From the NCBI GenBank assembly GCA_949592205.1, contig CATIUR010000004.1, forward strand, positions 82,621,337 to 82,685,336: DNA of 64,000 nt. Direction: 5' to 3'. The notes beneath the pieces were generated by a model. That model saw nothing but the letters and a program-made list of their open reading frames with translations, was not told where the DNA came from and did not search any database. Below, piece after piece: positions 33,767 through 44,400 of this stretch (positions are counted from its first letter, which is position 1; every line of letters begins with the position of its first letter). Origin of the DNA: Helichrysum umbraculigerum. Lineage: Eukaryota; Streptophyta; Magnoliopsida; Asterales; Asteraceae. Made by a program: the position numbers and the translations under genes.

Positions 33767-35295
33767 TGATAAACCCTCAAAAGTACTATATTTCAGTAGT
33801 ATTTTACCCCTATTCTTGAATGTTTTTATTGCATTTTGTTTAAAATAGATATTGATTTCGTTCATATTTGCAATTAGATGTGAAAATGGAGCGTTTATGA
33901 AGAAAGGAAGGAAAACAGTCAATAAAAGAGTTAAATGATGCGTATTTGAAGAAATAAGTAAAGCCGAAGTCGAAGAAAAGAATAAAAGAAGAAAAATCAA
34001 AAATTCGGCTGGAAAAGTCATCCATACGCCGTATGGATTGCTGCAGTAGAGGCCCAGGTTACGCGGACATGGGCTGGGCTTGAAATCAATCCATACGCCG
34101 TATGGATCAAAATTACAGGAAGTATAAAATCGCAAAAAAACCCTAAATCGATAGTTTTTAATAGTTTTTCGTTTTCTTTTGGTTCCAAACGACTTTAGGG
34201 GTTGTTAATTCGTAAATTAAGGTTAGTTTGGAGGTACGAAGGGTGAAGAATGAGGATAATTCATCTAAATCATTCGTAGTTCGTCTTTATAACTCGGTAT
34301 AATTTCTTTATTTTGATTTCATTGAAGTATTTGATGTTGAATGATCTGATTATTACTGATTTATGATGAATTGAGTATTTAAAGTGATTGTGTAGTTGAT
34401 TTAACTTAGATTATGATTATTAAACGATTATAATTGCGTATTGAATAAGTTATTTGATTGAAAACTGTTATATTGCTCGTGGACACTTGTTTATTGGTAA
34501 CTAGTTATTATTGTTGCTTCACGTGATTAATAATTATAATGAGATTGAGTTCCTTTAAGATTATTGATTATTGCTAGTACTACCTTAGGGTTTTGGACTA
34601 TCACTAAATACGTTGAGTCTGATAGGTCGAGTATACAATAATTATCTACTTTAAAAAGAGCAAGACAATAAGTTAATTATTGGGTATTGTTGAGTCATAC
34701 CAATAGAGTTAATTATAACAAGTTGTGAATGTTTAATGCATAATTTAGGGAAAGGCACACAATTGACTGATCATCTTGTGACATTGGAACCAGTGTTTCA
34801 TGTTGGACCCTAGATTATAGGAATTAGTTGGACCCGAAACGTTGGCTAGTTCATATTCGACTTAGTATTCATTGAAGAATTTGGTATTAAGTTGATCTAA
34901 AAGAATCACAATTAGATAATCAATACGTAATAAATCAGGAAATATGAATCTAAGTGACATTAACTATACAATTACTTATTCCTTCCAATTAGGATTTATT
35001 GTTATTATTTATTTATTATTTTAATTTAAAAGTTTTATTTAAGTTTGTTTATTTTAATTAAATGTTTTCTAAACAAATGGTCGTACGGAACTAAAACGCC
35101 CCCCATATTTACTGCTTCCTAGTTAATTGTTAGTTTCTATTTTAAATATTCCACCTTTTCCCTGTGTTCGAATCTGACTTACCAAATCTATATTTACAAT
35201 TGATCGGGTATTCTTGCCTGGTTGCTTGAAAGTATTTATTAGGTATTTCTATTTATAAATTGTAAAACAAGACGCGCTTTCATAAGCCAACACCA
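33767..35295 (+). mobile_element. Element F 5' LTR
   Basis: 1529 bp. It differs from the 3' LTR mainly by two gaps: the 3' copy has an extra TCCATACGCCGTATGGA unit (19 bp) and about 37 bp more near 61890. Promoter-like signals lie at 34021-34146. The rest is AT-rich without frames of note. The second copy of its target duplication would be expected after 35295, and GTGGC does occur at 35296-35300. Confidence 0.87.
34021..34146 (+). promoter_or_regulatory. Promoter-like block of LTR F
   Basis: Two palindromes TCCATACGCCGTATGGA (34021-34037, 34090-34106) enclose GGCCCA and TGGGCT sites (site II-like). They are followed by TATAAAAT (34123-34130) and, 8 bp further, AAACCCTAA (34138-34146, telo-box). 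Site II plus telo-box is known from plant genes active in dividing cells. The 3' LTR keeps the block, with TATAAAAT at 62110-62117 and AAACCCTAA at 62125-62133. Confidence 0.6.
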
Positions 35296-36082
35296 GTGGC
35301 CGGTGGCGGCCCTGTGGTGGCCGGCGGCGGTGGTGTGGTGGCCGGCGGCAGCTGGCCCACCCCCGCCCTGGTTCGCCGTCTTTTGCTTCTTTTCTCGATT
35401 CGTGTGTGTTTTCTTCGTTATGCGTCCGTTTGTGTCGATTCTTTTTTTGTTGGATTCGTAATTCAAAAACGAAGATTTTGACATAGGATAGGCCCTGAGA
35501 TGAGGTTCCTAGCTCCAGATATTGCGTGCTAATCATTTGGATCTTCCGGCGGGCGTAGAATCTTCATTCTTTATCCGTTTTAGTTGATTCTTCTTCTGTT
35601 GGATTCGTATTTTGAAAACGAACATCTTGGATATAATGGATGTTGGTGAAGGGCATTTTAGTCCTGAAATCTTGTTTTGATGTCTTGAATCTTCAAATGT
35701 GTGTGGAATCTTCGTTTTTCATCCGTTTTGCTTGATTTTTATCGTGCAACCTTGTTTTGACCATCTTGGCATAATGTAACTGATTTGTGCTATATTTGAA
35801 TTAAAATGCCAAGAATCGTTCTACAATGAGAGAGATATCGGTAGTAAAAACATGACTTTTTACGCGATATCATTAACCCAAAATTACATGTTACTCGGTC
35901 GGAGAAAATGAAGTTAATCATATATGTACATGTTTAGCTTATATGAAAGTCTGGTCACATAAATAAAATGCATGGCAACACCACATCAACAAATTCAAAA
36001 AGTAGCTCATTAAAAAAAGTATTTTGGTGACCTCAAAACATATTTAACAAGTTCGTTGTCGACATTGGTAATAAAATTAGTT
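35296..36082. repeat. Copy of LTR G outer part plus MITE right arm, inside element F
   Basis: Near-identical to 63283 onward: GTGGC, the GC-rich repeat with fewer units, LTR G to its end ATATCA (35872), the duplication TTAAC (GTAAC at the right copy), then the MITE arm to 36082. A retrotransposon should have its primer site here. The junction at 36082 leads directly into F's own leader. Together with the LTR before it this forms a direct repeat (33767-36082 and 61698-64000) of at least 2.3 kb. It arose after F had inserted. Confidence 0.8.
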
Positions 36083-36166
36083 CGTTGTTTATTTTGTGTG
36101 AACTAAATTGTTTTTCGTTAGTGGTGTTTTTGTATTTTCAGATTTATTTTTATTTAGGTTTGTCCA

Positions 36167-37378
36167 ATGGCGAGAAGTTTTGAAAGTGATGCAAATGATA
36201 ATAACATGGTTAAGAGGGATCAGTCTGCTAATTCGGATGCTAGTTCCGCCGAGAGGGTGCCTCCTTATACCCAATTAGGCCATATTCCCGTTCCTATTAC
36301 CTCGTCTTGTCAGGGGTTGCTATCGGCACTTGAGGAGTTTAGAAGGGATATCCCTTTCAGTTCTGAGATTATTAGCAGGTCCACTGTGGATTTTACTGAT
36401 AGTCAGAGGGTTTTGGTAAATGATGTGTTAGAGGCAGCTTTGATTGAGATTCAGTATGGGATTGATAGGCAATTCTATATTGCCCTCACTACTTTTGGGG
36501 AATCTCTAGAAACTAGGATTAAAGAGGAAGAGAAATTCTACACTACTCAGAAGAGAAGATACACGGAGATTTATGAGATTCTGAGGCATTCTGCATTTCC
36601 TTATTCGGGAAATCAGACCGCGTGTCTTGGCCGTATGCTTAGGGCTCTGTACGAGGTTACTGGTCATCCAAAGGCAGAAGCAGACACGGAATTTAGGTTT
36701 GGTTTAAGAGAATTGGTTCGATTGCTACATTCAGATGACCATTTGATGGATATTACACCTCATCGGTTCATTGTTACGAGTACTATTCATTACTATCTTC
36801 ATGAAATGGTGACAAAAATGGATCGCTTTGCTAAGGAAGAGGAAGAAAGGCCTCACCCGGATTTCATTCATCCTCATTTTGATATTGATTTGGCTACTTA
36901 TGTGGTGCTGAACTTGGATGTTTTAGTTGATAACAATAAGGTTCTAACTATGAGGGAGCATTTCCACTATGGGATGGTGGAAATATACACTAAATTGGTT
37001 GAAATCTTCAAAGATTCAGGATTAGAACTAACTTGTGTTCAGAATGAGGTAATTGCAGGGATTGAAACTAGAATAAGAAGTTTAAGGAAGGAACCATTTC
37101 TGAGTAAGCATGCTGGGATAGTGACAGATTGTTTGGAGTTTATGAGTGAGTTTGAGAAGAATCATCCTGACCGTGAGTACAAGCTGGTAGGTGATAAGTT
37201 AGTATTGGCACCTGAGGGAGTAAATAATAAGGTGATAAAGGGAATCAGCTGGGACTTGGTCTATCTTCAGCATGTTGCCAATGGACACTTGGAAAGTTTT
37301 GCGACTTTTGGTAATGGGGTTGAAAATGTAGTCACTGAAATGATGAAGAGCTTCCTTGTCATCTATCCATTGAACTAA
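36167..37378 (+). CDS. Element F first frame, unrecognised 403-aa protein
   Basis: Uninterrupted frame beginning MARSFESDANDN, a few bases after two acceptor-like AG sites (TATTTTCAG, TTTATTTAG). The first 45 residues are polar and probably disordered. The rest is charged, rich in Leu/Ile/Glu/Lys and likely all-helical, ending with an aromatic and Leu-rich segment. It has no signal peptide, membrane span, zinc knuckle, DTGA, FIDD or integrase motif, so it is neither Pol nor a typical envelope-like protein. A broken frame at the same place in G may be a relative. It stays open in an element that is otherwise damaged, suggesting recent function. I do not know what it does. Confidence 0.6.
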   Translation: MARSFESDANDNNMVKRDQSANSDASSAERVPPYTQLGHIPVPITSSCQGLLSALEEFRRDIPFSSEIISRSTVDFTDSQRVLVNDVLEAALIEIQYGIDRQFYIALTTFGESLETRIKEEEKFYTTQKRRYTEIYEILRHSAFPYSGNQTACLGRMLRALYEVTGHPKAEADTEFRFGLRELVRLLHSDDHLMDITPHRFIVTSTIHYYLHEMVTKMDRFAKEEEERPHPDFIHPHFDIDLATYVVLNLDVLVDNNKVLTMREHFHYGMVEIYTKLVEIFKDSGLELTCVQNEVIAGIETRIRSLRKEPFLSKHAGIVTDCLEFMSEFEKNHPDREYKLVGDKLVLAPEGVNNKVIKGISWDLVYLQHVANGHLESFATFGNGVENVVTEMMKSFLVIYPLN

Positions 37379-37695
37379 TTTCATCGTTTCATCCCTTTTA
37401 TATTTCTTATGCTATTGGATTGTTTCTAACATTTTGGTTTGTTTTGGATTATGTTAGACTTTTGCTTGTTTTGGATTTTTGTTTTTGAATGTGTGATTTG
37501 AATATTAAGTATTATTTTGAATATTATTCTTTTTAATGTTTGTTAATTATTGTTATTTATTTTATAGTGTGGAATTGTGAAGATTTTGAAGTCGTGATTA
37601 TCCTCCAGGTTTGAGATTTAATTATATAAAGTTAGTGATGATTTTGGGTTAAAAATGGGTTTGAAAATCGTTTTTGAAAAATTCTGATTTTTCAA

Positions 37696-37809
37696 TCCAT
37701 ACGCCGTATGGAATCCATACGCCGTATGGATTGGCTGGGCCGCTGGACCGGGCCGTTGACTGGGTTTAATGAGTTGACCTGGGCCTGTTTAATCCATACG
37801 CCGTATGGA
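37696..37809 (+). promoter_or_regulatory. Internal promoter-like block of element F
   Basis: Three copies of TCCATACGCCGTATGGA (37696-37712, 37714-37730, 37793-37809) enclose TGGGCC, GGGCC and GGGCCT motifs, repeating the layout of the LTR promoter block. It lies 0.9 kb before the second frame. A CT-rich, leader-like sequence follows. This suggests separate transcription of the second frame (inference). Confidence 0.5.
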
Positions 37810-38692
37810 TCAAAAATGCAGAAAACCGCCAGCAGCCTCTTTCTTCCTCATTTTTCACTCCAAAACCTTTTTCTTTAAAACCACCTACGGCTTTCACACC
37901 CACAACCCCCAAACGGAAATTCCGGCCACGCATTCATCGCCATTTTTGCATATTCGTGTTACACGCACTTTCCTCTACAAGGTATAACTTCCCGTTTTCA
38001 ATTTCGTTGGTTAAATCACTCGTTTGGAAGTTAGGGTTTATGATAGATATTTTGGGTATTTCGGATATGGGTATGATTATTAGCATGTTTTGATTGAATT
38101 ATGTTCTAGTTGCTATATACATTGCAATGTCATGCTCGTTTTTCAATTGTATTGCATATTTTATGTTATTCGAATTATTCGTTCGTGATGATAAAATGTG
38201 AATATGAGAAACTCAATTGTGCTATGTTTTAATTTAGTGCTTATTAATTTTCTGACCACATGATGATTAATGCAAATATTTGTTTGGTACACAAGTGTTT
38301 GTGATTACGGTTATGTGATAAGTTGTTATTTTGATTAATTTTGTTACAATAATTCATTTTGAGATTGTGTGGATGTTTGCTAGTTGCTAATACTCGAGTT
38401 TAGTGATTGTGCAATTTCGTATATTCATAATGGTACCAAGTTATTATAATGTATTTGATTAGACAATTGTCATGAATATTTAATTAAGTATATACATGTA
38501 TGCAATTTGAGTGGTTTTTGTTTAAAAATTGCAATTTAGGTTCATGAAATTGGTTGTTGCGGTAGTTTTAGGCAAAACCTTTATGGTGGATTATTCAATT
38601 TTAAGCCGAAATGCTGCCGAAATTTTTAGTAACCTTTTTGCAATTAACTGCTTATTTAGTATTATTAACAATTGTTTTGTTCAGCAGTTATC
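37810..38692 (+). other. Leader and candidate intron before the second frame of F
   Basis: After a CT-rich stretch, CTCTACAAG|GTATAACTT (GT at about 37981) looks like a donor, and TTGTTTTGTTCAG|CAG (about 38675-38687) like an acceptor a few bases before ATG at 38693. The 0.7 kb between is AT-rich with no stable frame. The 37379-37695 stretch before it is AT-rich spacer after the first frame. G has a comparable arrangement. Confidence 0.4.
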
Positions 38693-38985
38693 ATGTCTAA
38701 CAGGAGAGCACGAGGAGGTGAAACTTTGGGAAACCCATTGATTAGAGCCCATAGATACCTCACTTTTCATGGGTCGTATTCTGAGACTGCTAGGATGCAG
38801 TTTAGAGATCGTCTGGCTTCTAATATTGGCCAGTCCATCGAGGTGTTTGATGCTGTTAACTGGAATGTTTTGGAGCATGTGATTGCTAGAGAAGGGTTTA
38901 CTAATGGTGCTGAAGCCATTAGGAATTTACTTGCTGTTCCATATGTACTAGAGGATGGAAACATTGGATTTGTTTCCTATGCTTG
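38693..38985 (+). pseudogene. Element F second frame (Athila ORF1-like), piece 1
   Basis: Starts MSNRRARGGE (ATG 38693) after an acceptor-like site and runs open into the D insertion. The target duplication GCTTG (38981-38985) is its last five bases, and the frame resumes exactly in phase at 49489. The N-terminal part is basic, then helical. Confidence 0.7.
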
Positions 38986-41446
38986 TGTAACACCCCCAAA
39001 TTTGATGAATTGCGGAAGCACGATTTGGGTGTTACTAATCAATAACAAAGCACAAAGATATATAGTAAACAACTCTATATGCGTCGTTTTAACAAAATAT
39101 ATTAATATTGAAATGTTTACAACATTTATAGTTTTACATAACTCGAGTTTAAATGAAAGGAGATTTCAGTACATAAGTACTTGTACAAAATATACTAATG
39201 CAAGAAAATCTCAAACGTCTGAATGCTGACTCGAGCTAAAAGTCCTGAAGCAGAAACATCCTACTGCTTGGTACCTGCGATACATGCTAAATGGGTCAGC
39301 TAAAGCTGGTGAGCTCACAGGTTTGAAATCAAGTCATAAAGTATGAACCGCAAGATTTAATAATGATTTGCATCCAGCAAATGAAATGATAATAATCGTG
39401 TATACAGCCATGAGCACATAGTTGAGCTTAACTCGAGGGCTGGGTCCCCTATAGAGAATTCCGGGCGAGGTGCCTCCACGAATGCCTAATCAACATTCGT
39501 CTTCCCAAATATTAGTACGTCCGTTTACCCGGTTAGTGCTTGCTAACCCGAACGAGGAGGGTCAATCCTATATGGTACCATATACTAATATTCACGCTAC
39601 AACGTATTAACAACTATGCTGACGGAGGACTTTAAATGATTAGTTTCGAAAAACTCATGTAGTATATGAAATGTTTGTACTTGCGTTCACATGTTAAAAG
39701 TTGAGCAATATATCACACCCCTGAGTAAAACAGTAAAAAGAGGGGCTATGAGACTCACCTGAGTCTGAAAGCGTTTAAATAAACGTAAGTTGATTAGTCG
39801 AGCGATGAAGTCCAAAGACTTGTAACCTGAGGATGTCCACGACACGCGATGGTTATAAACATGATTGCGTATCTCAAAATATCACCCTTGTAGTTGTTAC
39901 ACAACTATATATATGTCCAAATTACTACGATTTGGTTGATTTGTTAAGTGTTTGAAAACATGTACGGCCCGTTGGTGATGGATTTGAAATAATAATCTCA
40001 ACTATTATTATTTTGATTTCGTGGCGTTTTACTTGAAAAATGTGTTTTGATTGTGTTTTAGAAGCCGTTACGGAATCTAAGTACGGGGGTCCGGGGGCAG
40101 CGCCCCTGGTAGCGGGGTCCAAGGGGCGGCAGCCCCTGGCGGGGTCCAAGGGGCAGAGCCCCTGGCTGGGGTCGAGCTGAATTGCTTTGACGAAAAACGC
40201 ATCTGGGATCTGAATTCGGGTAAAATCGAGTGATAAATTTCGAGTCTCGACACTTAGTAAAAATCTGAGTTTTCTGTGTTTTGCGACACAATATGCGACA
40301 CAAAAGTTGATATGCGACACAAGGGTTGTGTCGCATAGAAATGCGACACAATATCTATACGACACAAGGGTTGTGTCGCATAGATGCGAGATGCTGATTC
40401 AACAGCGACATAGTGATAGTATCGCATAGTATTTGCGACACAAGGTACGACACAATATTGTGTCGCATAGGGTACGACATAACTGGTTTCATACGACACA
40501 ATATACGACATAAGAGGCAAAATACGACACAACATGCGACACAAGGCTTGTGTCGCATGGAAGAACACCAGCCCAGAAAGTCCGGCTGTCATGATTTTTC
40601 CGGCCAAAAATCCGATTCAAACCCGTTTTTAAGCTATGAAATCGTGTTCTATACTTAGTAAGGGACATATACAAGTTATAATAACAACTACAAGTGAAGA
40701 ATGCTAAGAATCGAGAGATTTCGGGATTTTGTCGGAAACTTACAAATTGCCGAAATGGAAATCCGGAAAGGTAGAAATGTAGATCGTTGCGAGGTGGTCG
40801 TGAATCTCTAAAAATATTGGTGATCCGAGTGCGTATAATGGCGTTATTTTGCGATTTTGTGAGTTTGTGGTGATTTGGTGATTTTGGAGAAAAAGAAGAG
40901 AGGAGAGAGAGAAATGATTGAGAAATGAGAAAAAGAGGAAGAAAGGTGGAGGTTATCCTCCACTTTTCGGCTCCGCCCCGCGCTCCGCGTGGTGTTCGTT
41001 TTCTCCGTCATTTAACGTTAAATAATTATTTTATATTTTAAATGGCAAGTTTTAAAATACAAATTCATTACGCGTTATTTTATTTAAATATTTTACTAAT
41101 CAATTTATAATTGAGTTATAAAATGTAAGTTAGTTTGTTTGCGCGTTTTACATTTTTAAATCGTATAAGTTTTGTCTGTATGATCCGAATGATTTACGAA
41201 ATATTATCATAATAATATTTTTGATATAAAAACGTTATTTAATAAAATTGGTCACCAACGTCCGTATTAAATTGAATCGAAATACATTCGATTTAAATTG
41301 CGTACGATTTAATCAAATCGCATTTTCGTATATATTCAACAATATATATATAATTCGATACATTAATTAGCCTAACACAGAACTAATTACATGTATTAAC
41401 ATATGATTAGGCACTAATTACTAGTCCTAATTTGGCGGGTGTTACA
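38986..41446 (-). mobile_element. Element D left (3') LTR
   Basis: 2461 bp. It has the donor-like site at 39753-39761, the GC-rich block (40084-40174), the TGCGACACA array (40282-40559, with a 13-bp-arm palindrome at 40533-40559), a GA-rich stretch near 40890-40950 and GTCACCAACGTCC (41251-41263). It carries an 11-bp insertion (GATTGTGTTTT) near 40050 absent from the right LTR. Confidence 0.93.
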
Positions 41447-41460
41447 TTCTCCCCCTGTTA
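41447..41460 (-). other. Element D polypurine tract
   Basis: Reverse complement TAACAGGGGGAGAA, identical to that of A, directly beside the 3' LTR. Confidence 0.9.
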
Positions 41461-41480
41461 GAAGAATTTCGTCCCGAAAT

Positions 41481-44400
41481 TTAGTTCGAAGTCGTGTTTG
41501 ATGTAGAATCAGTGAAAAGTTGAGGATATTTGAGTCGCATCTGGTCTTCCCGTTCCCAGGTGAATTCCGGACCACGCCGCGAATTCCATCTGACCTTGAT
41601 GATGGGAATACGACTTTGTTTCAGTTGTTTGACCTCACGGTCCATGATTTCAGCGGGTTCCTCAACGAAGTGAAGTTTGTCGTCAACTCGAATTTCATCG
41701 AGTGGGATAATCAGTGTCTCATCTGACAGACATTTCTTCAGGTTAGAAATGTGAAAGGTAGGGTGCACGCTGCTGAGTTCGGATGGCAGCTGCAATCGAT
41801 AAGCTACGGGGCCAATCCATTCGAGGATTTCAAAAGGCCCGATGTACCTTGGATTTAACTTCCCGCGTTTGCCAAAACGGATGACGCCTTTCCAAGGCGA
41901 TACTTTTAAGAGTACTCGATCCCCAACTTGGAACTCGAGTGGTTTGCGTCTCACGTCAGCATAACTTTTCTGACGATCACGTGCAGCCTTGAGTCGGTTT
42001 TGGATTTCCACAATTTTCTCAGTGGTGGCGTGTATGAGTTCAGGACCAGTGAGTTGACTATCTCCCACCTCAGTCCAACAGATCGGTGATCGGCACTTAC
42101 GACCGTACAGTGCCTCAAAAGGTGCAGCCTTAATGCTGGCGTGATAGCTGTTATTGTACGAGAATTCACACAACTGTAGATGTCTTTCCCAGTTTGTACC
42201 GAAATCAACTACGCAGGCGCGTAGCATATCTTCCAGTGTCTGAATGGTTCGTTCACTTTGGCCATCGGTTTGAGGATGGTACGCGGTACTCATATCGAGA
42301 CGAGTACCCAATGCTTTTTGAAGTGACTGCCAAAAGTGAGAGGTGAAACGGGCATCTCTGTCAGAGATGATCGAGATTGGAACGCCGTGTTGAGAAATGA
42401 TTTCTTTAATGTAGATTTGTGCAAGGCGCTCCATTTTATCAGTTTCCTTGATTGCCAGGAAATGAGCAGATTTGGTGAGACGATCGACGATCACCCAAAT
42501 GGTATCGCAACCGCTCGCCGACTTGGGTAGTTTGGTTATGAAATCCATGGCAATTTGTTCCCATTTCCATTCAGGGATTTCAGGTTGTTGGAGTAAACCA
42601 GAAGGTTTTTGATGTTCGGTTTTGACTTTTGAGCAAGTAAGGCACTTGCTAACGTAAGTGGCGATTTCGGCTTTCAATTTCGGCCACCAATAAAATTCTT
42701 TGATTCCGTGGTACATCTTATCGGATCCCGGATGGATAGAATATTTAGACTTGTGAGCTTCATCCATCACCAAGTCTCGTAGGTTCCCGAAATTAGGCAA
42801 CCAGATTCGGTTTGAGAAATACCTAATCCCGTTAGATTTGGTTTCAAATTGTTTGTCAATACCCCGTAAGGCTTCATTTTTGATGTTTTCAGGTTTCAGG
42901 GCTTCGATCTGAGCGGTATGAATTTGAATGGTAAGATCGTTGTGAATGGTCATACTGAGGGCTCGGACTCGAAGTGGTTTTGGTCGTTCCTTTCGACTGA
43001 GGGCATCGGCTACAACATTAGCCTTCCCTGGATGGTACTTGATCTCGCAATCGTAATCGGTAAGCAACTCGACCCATCGACGTTGCCTCATATTGAGATC
43101 CTTCTGATCGAATATATGTTGGAGACTTTTATGATCGGTAAAGATTGTGCACTTAGTGCCGTAGAGATAATGTCTCCAGATCTTGAGAGCAAAAACGACA
43201 GCTCTGAGTTCGAGATCATGAGTGGTGTAGTTCTTTTCGTGAATTTTCAGCTGTCGTGAGGCATAGGCAATAACTTTGTCTCGTTGCATTAGCACACAAC
43301 CGAGACCTTGGTGGGAAGCATCGCAGTATACCACGAGGTCATCGGTGCCTTCGGGTAAGGATAGAATTGGAGCACTGCAAAGCTTTTGTTTCAGAAGTTG
43401 GAACGCTGACTCTTGTTTATCGGTCCAATCGAACCTTTTGTCCTTCTGAGTCAGTACCGTGAGTGGTTGAGCTATTTTGGAGAAATTTTCGATAAATCGC
43501 CGATAGTACCCAGCAAGACCCAAGAATTGTCGTACTTCAGTTGCAGTGGTGGGTGCTTGCCAGTCTTTGATAGCCTCGATTTTTGTTGGGTCAACGTGAA
43601 TTCCCTGACTGTCGATCACGTGACCAAGGAATTGAACGGTTTATATCCAGAACTCACACTTAGAGAATTTGGCATAAAGCTCCTCGTGTCTGAGTAGTTC
43701 TAGAATGGTTCTGAGATGTTGCGCATGTTCTTGCTCGTTGCGCGAGTAAATGAGTATGTCATCGATAAAAACAATGACAAACTTGTCGAGGTAAGGTTTG
43801 CACACCCGGTTCATGAGGTCCATGAATACAGCCGGTGCGTTGGTTAGACCGAAGGGCATCACTTGGAATTCGTAGTGCCCGTAACGAGTTCTGAAAGCAG
43901 TTTTTGGAATATCGGTGTCGCGAACTCGTAACTGATGATAACCTGATCGCAGGTCGATTTTTGAGTAGAAACTCGAACCTTGAAGTTGGTCGAATAGATC
44001 ATCAATGCGAGGAAGTGGATATCGGTTTTTGACGGTCAATTTGTTCAACTCTCGGTAGTCGATGCACATTCGGAATGAACCGTCCTTCTTTTTAACAAAT
44101 AAGATCGGAGCTCCCCAAGGTGAAGAACTCGGTCTAATGAATCCTCTATCCAGGAGTTCCTGTAACTGGGCGGACAACTCCTGAAGTTCGGATGGGGCTA
44201 ATCGGTACGGTGCGCGGGCCACCGGTGCGGCACCCGGCACGAGATCGATTGAGAACTTAACCTGTCTAGGCGGAGGTAGACCAGGTAGTTCTTCCGGAAA
44301 GACTTCGGGAAAGTCTCTAACAATCGGCACATCCTCAAGTCGCTTCTCCTCCGACTTCTTCTCTGTGATGTGTGCGAGTATTGCAGGGTAACCCTTTCTC

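Noticed and set aside
36167..37378. F's first protein as an envelope-like protein
   Set aside because: No signal peptide, membrane span or cleavage-like site is visible, and it lies upstream rather than downstream of the gag-like frame.
39001..39229. Extension of F's second frame past 38985
   Set aside because: The bases after 38985 belong to element D; the true continuation is at 49489, as shown by the GCTTG duplication and the frame.
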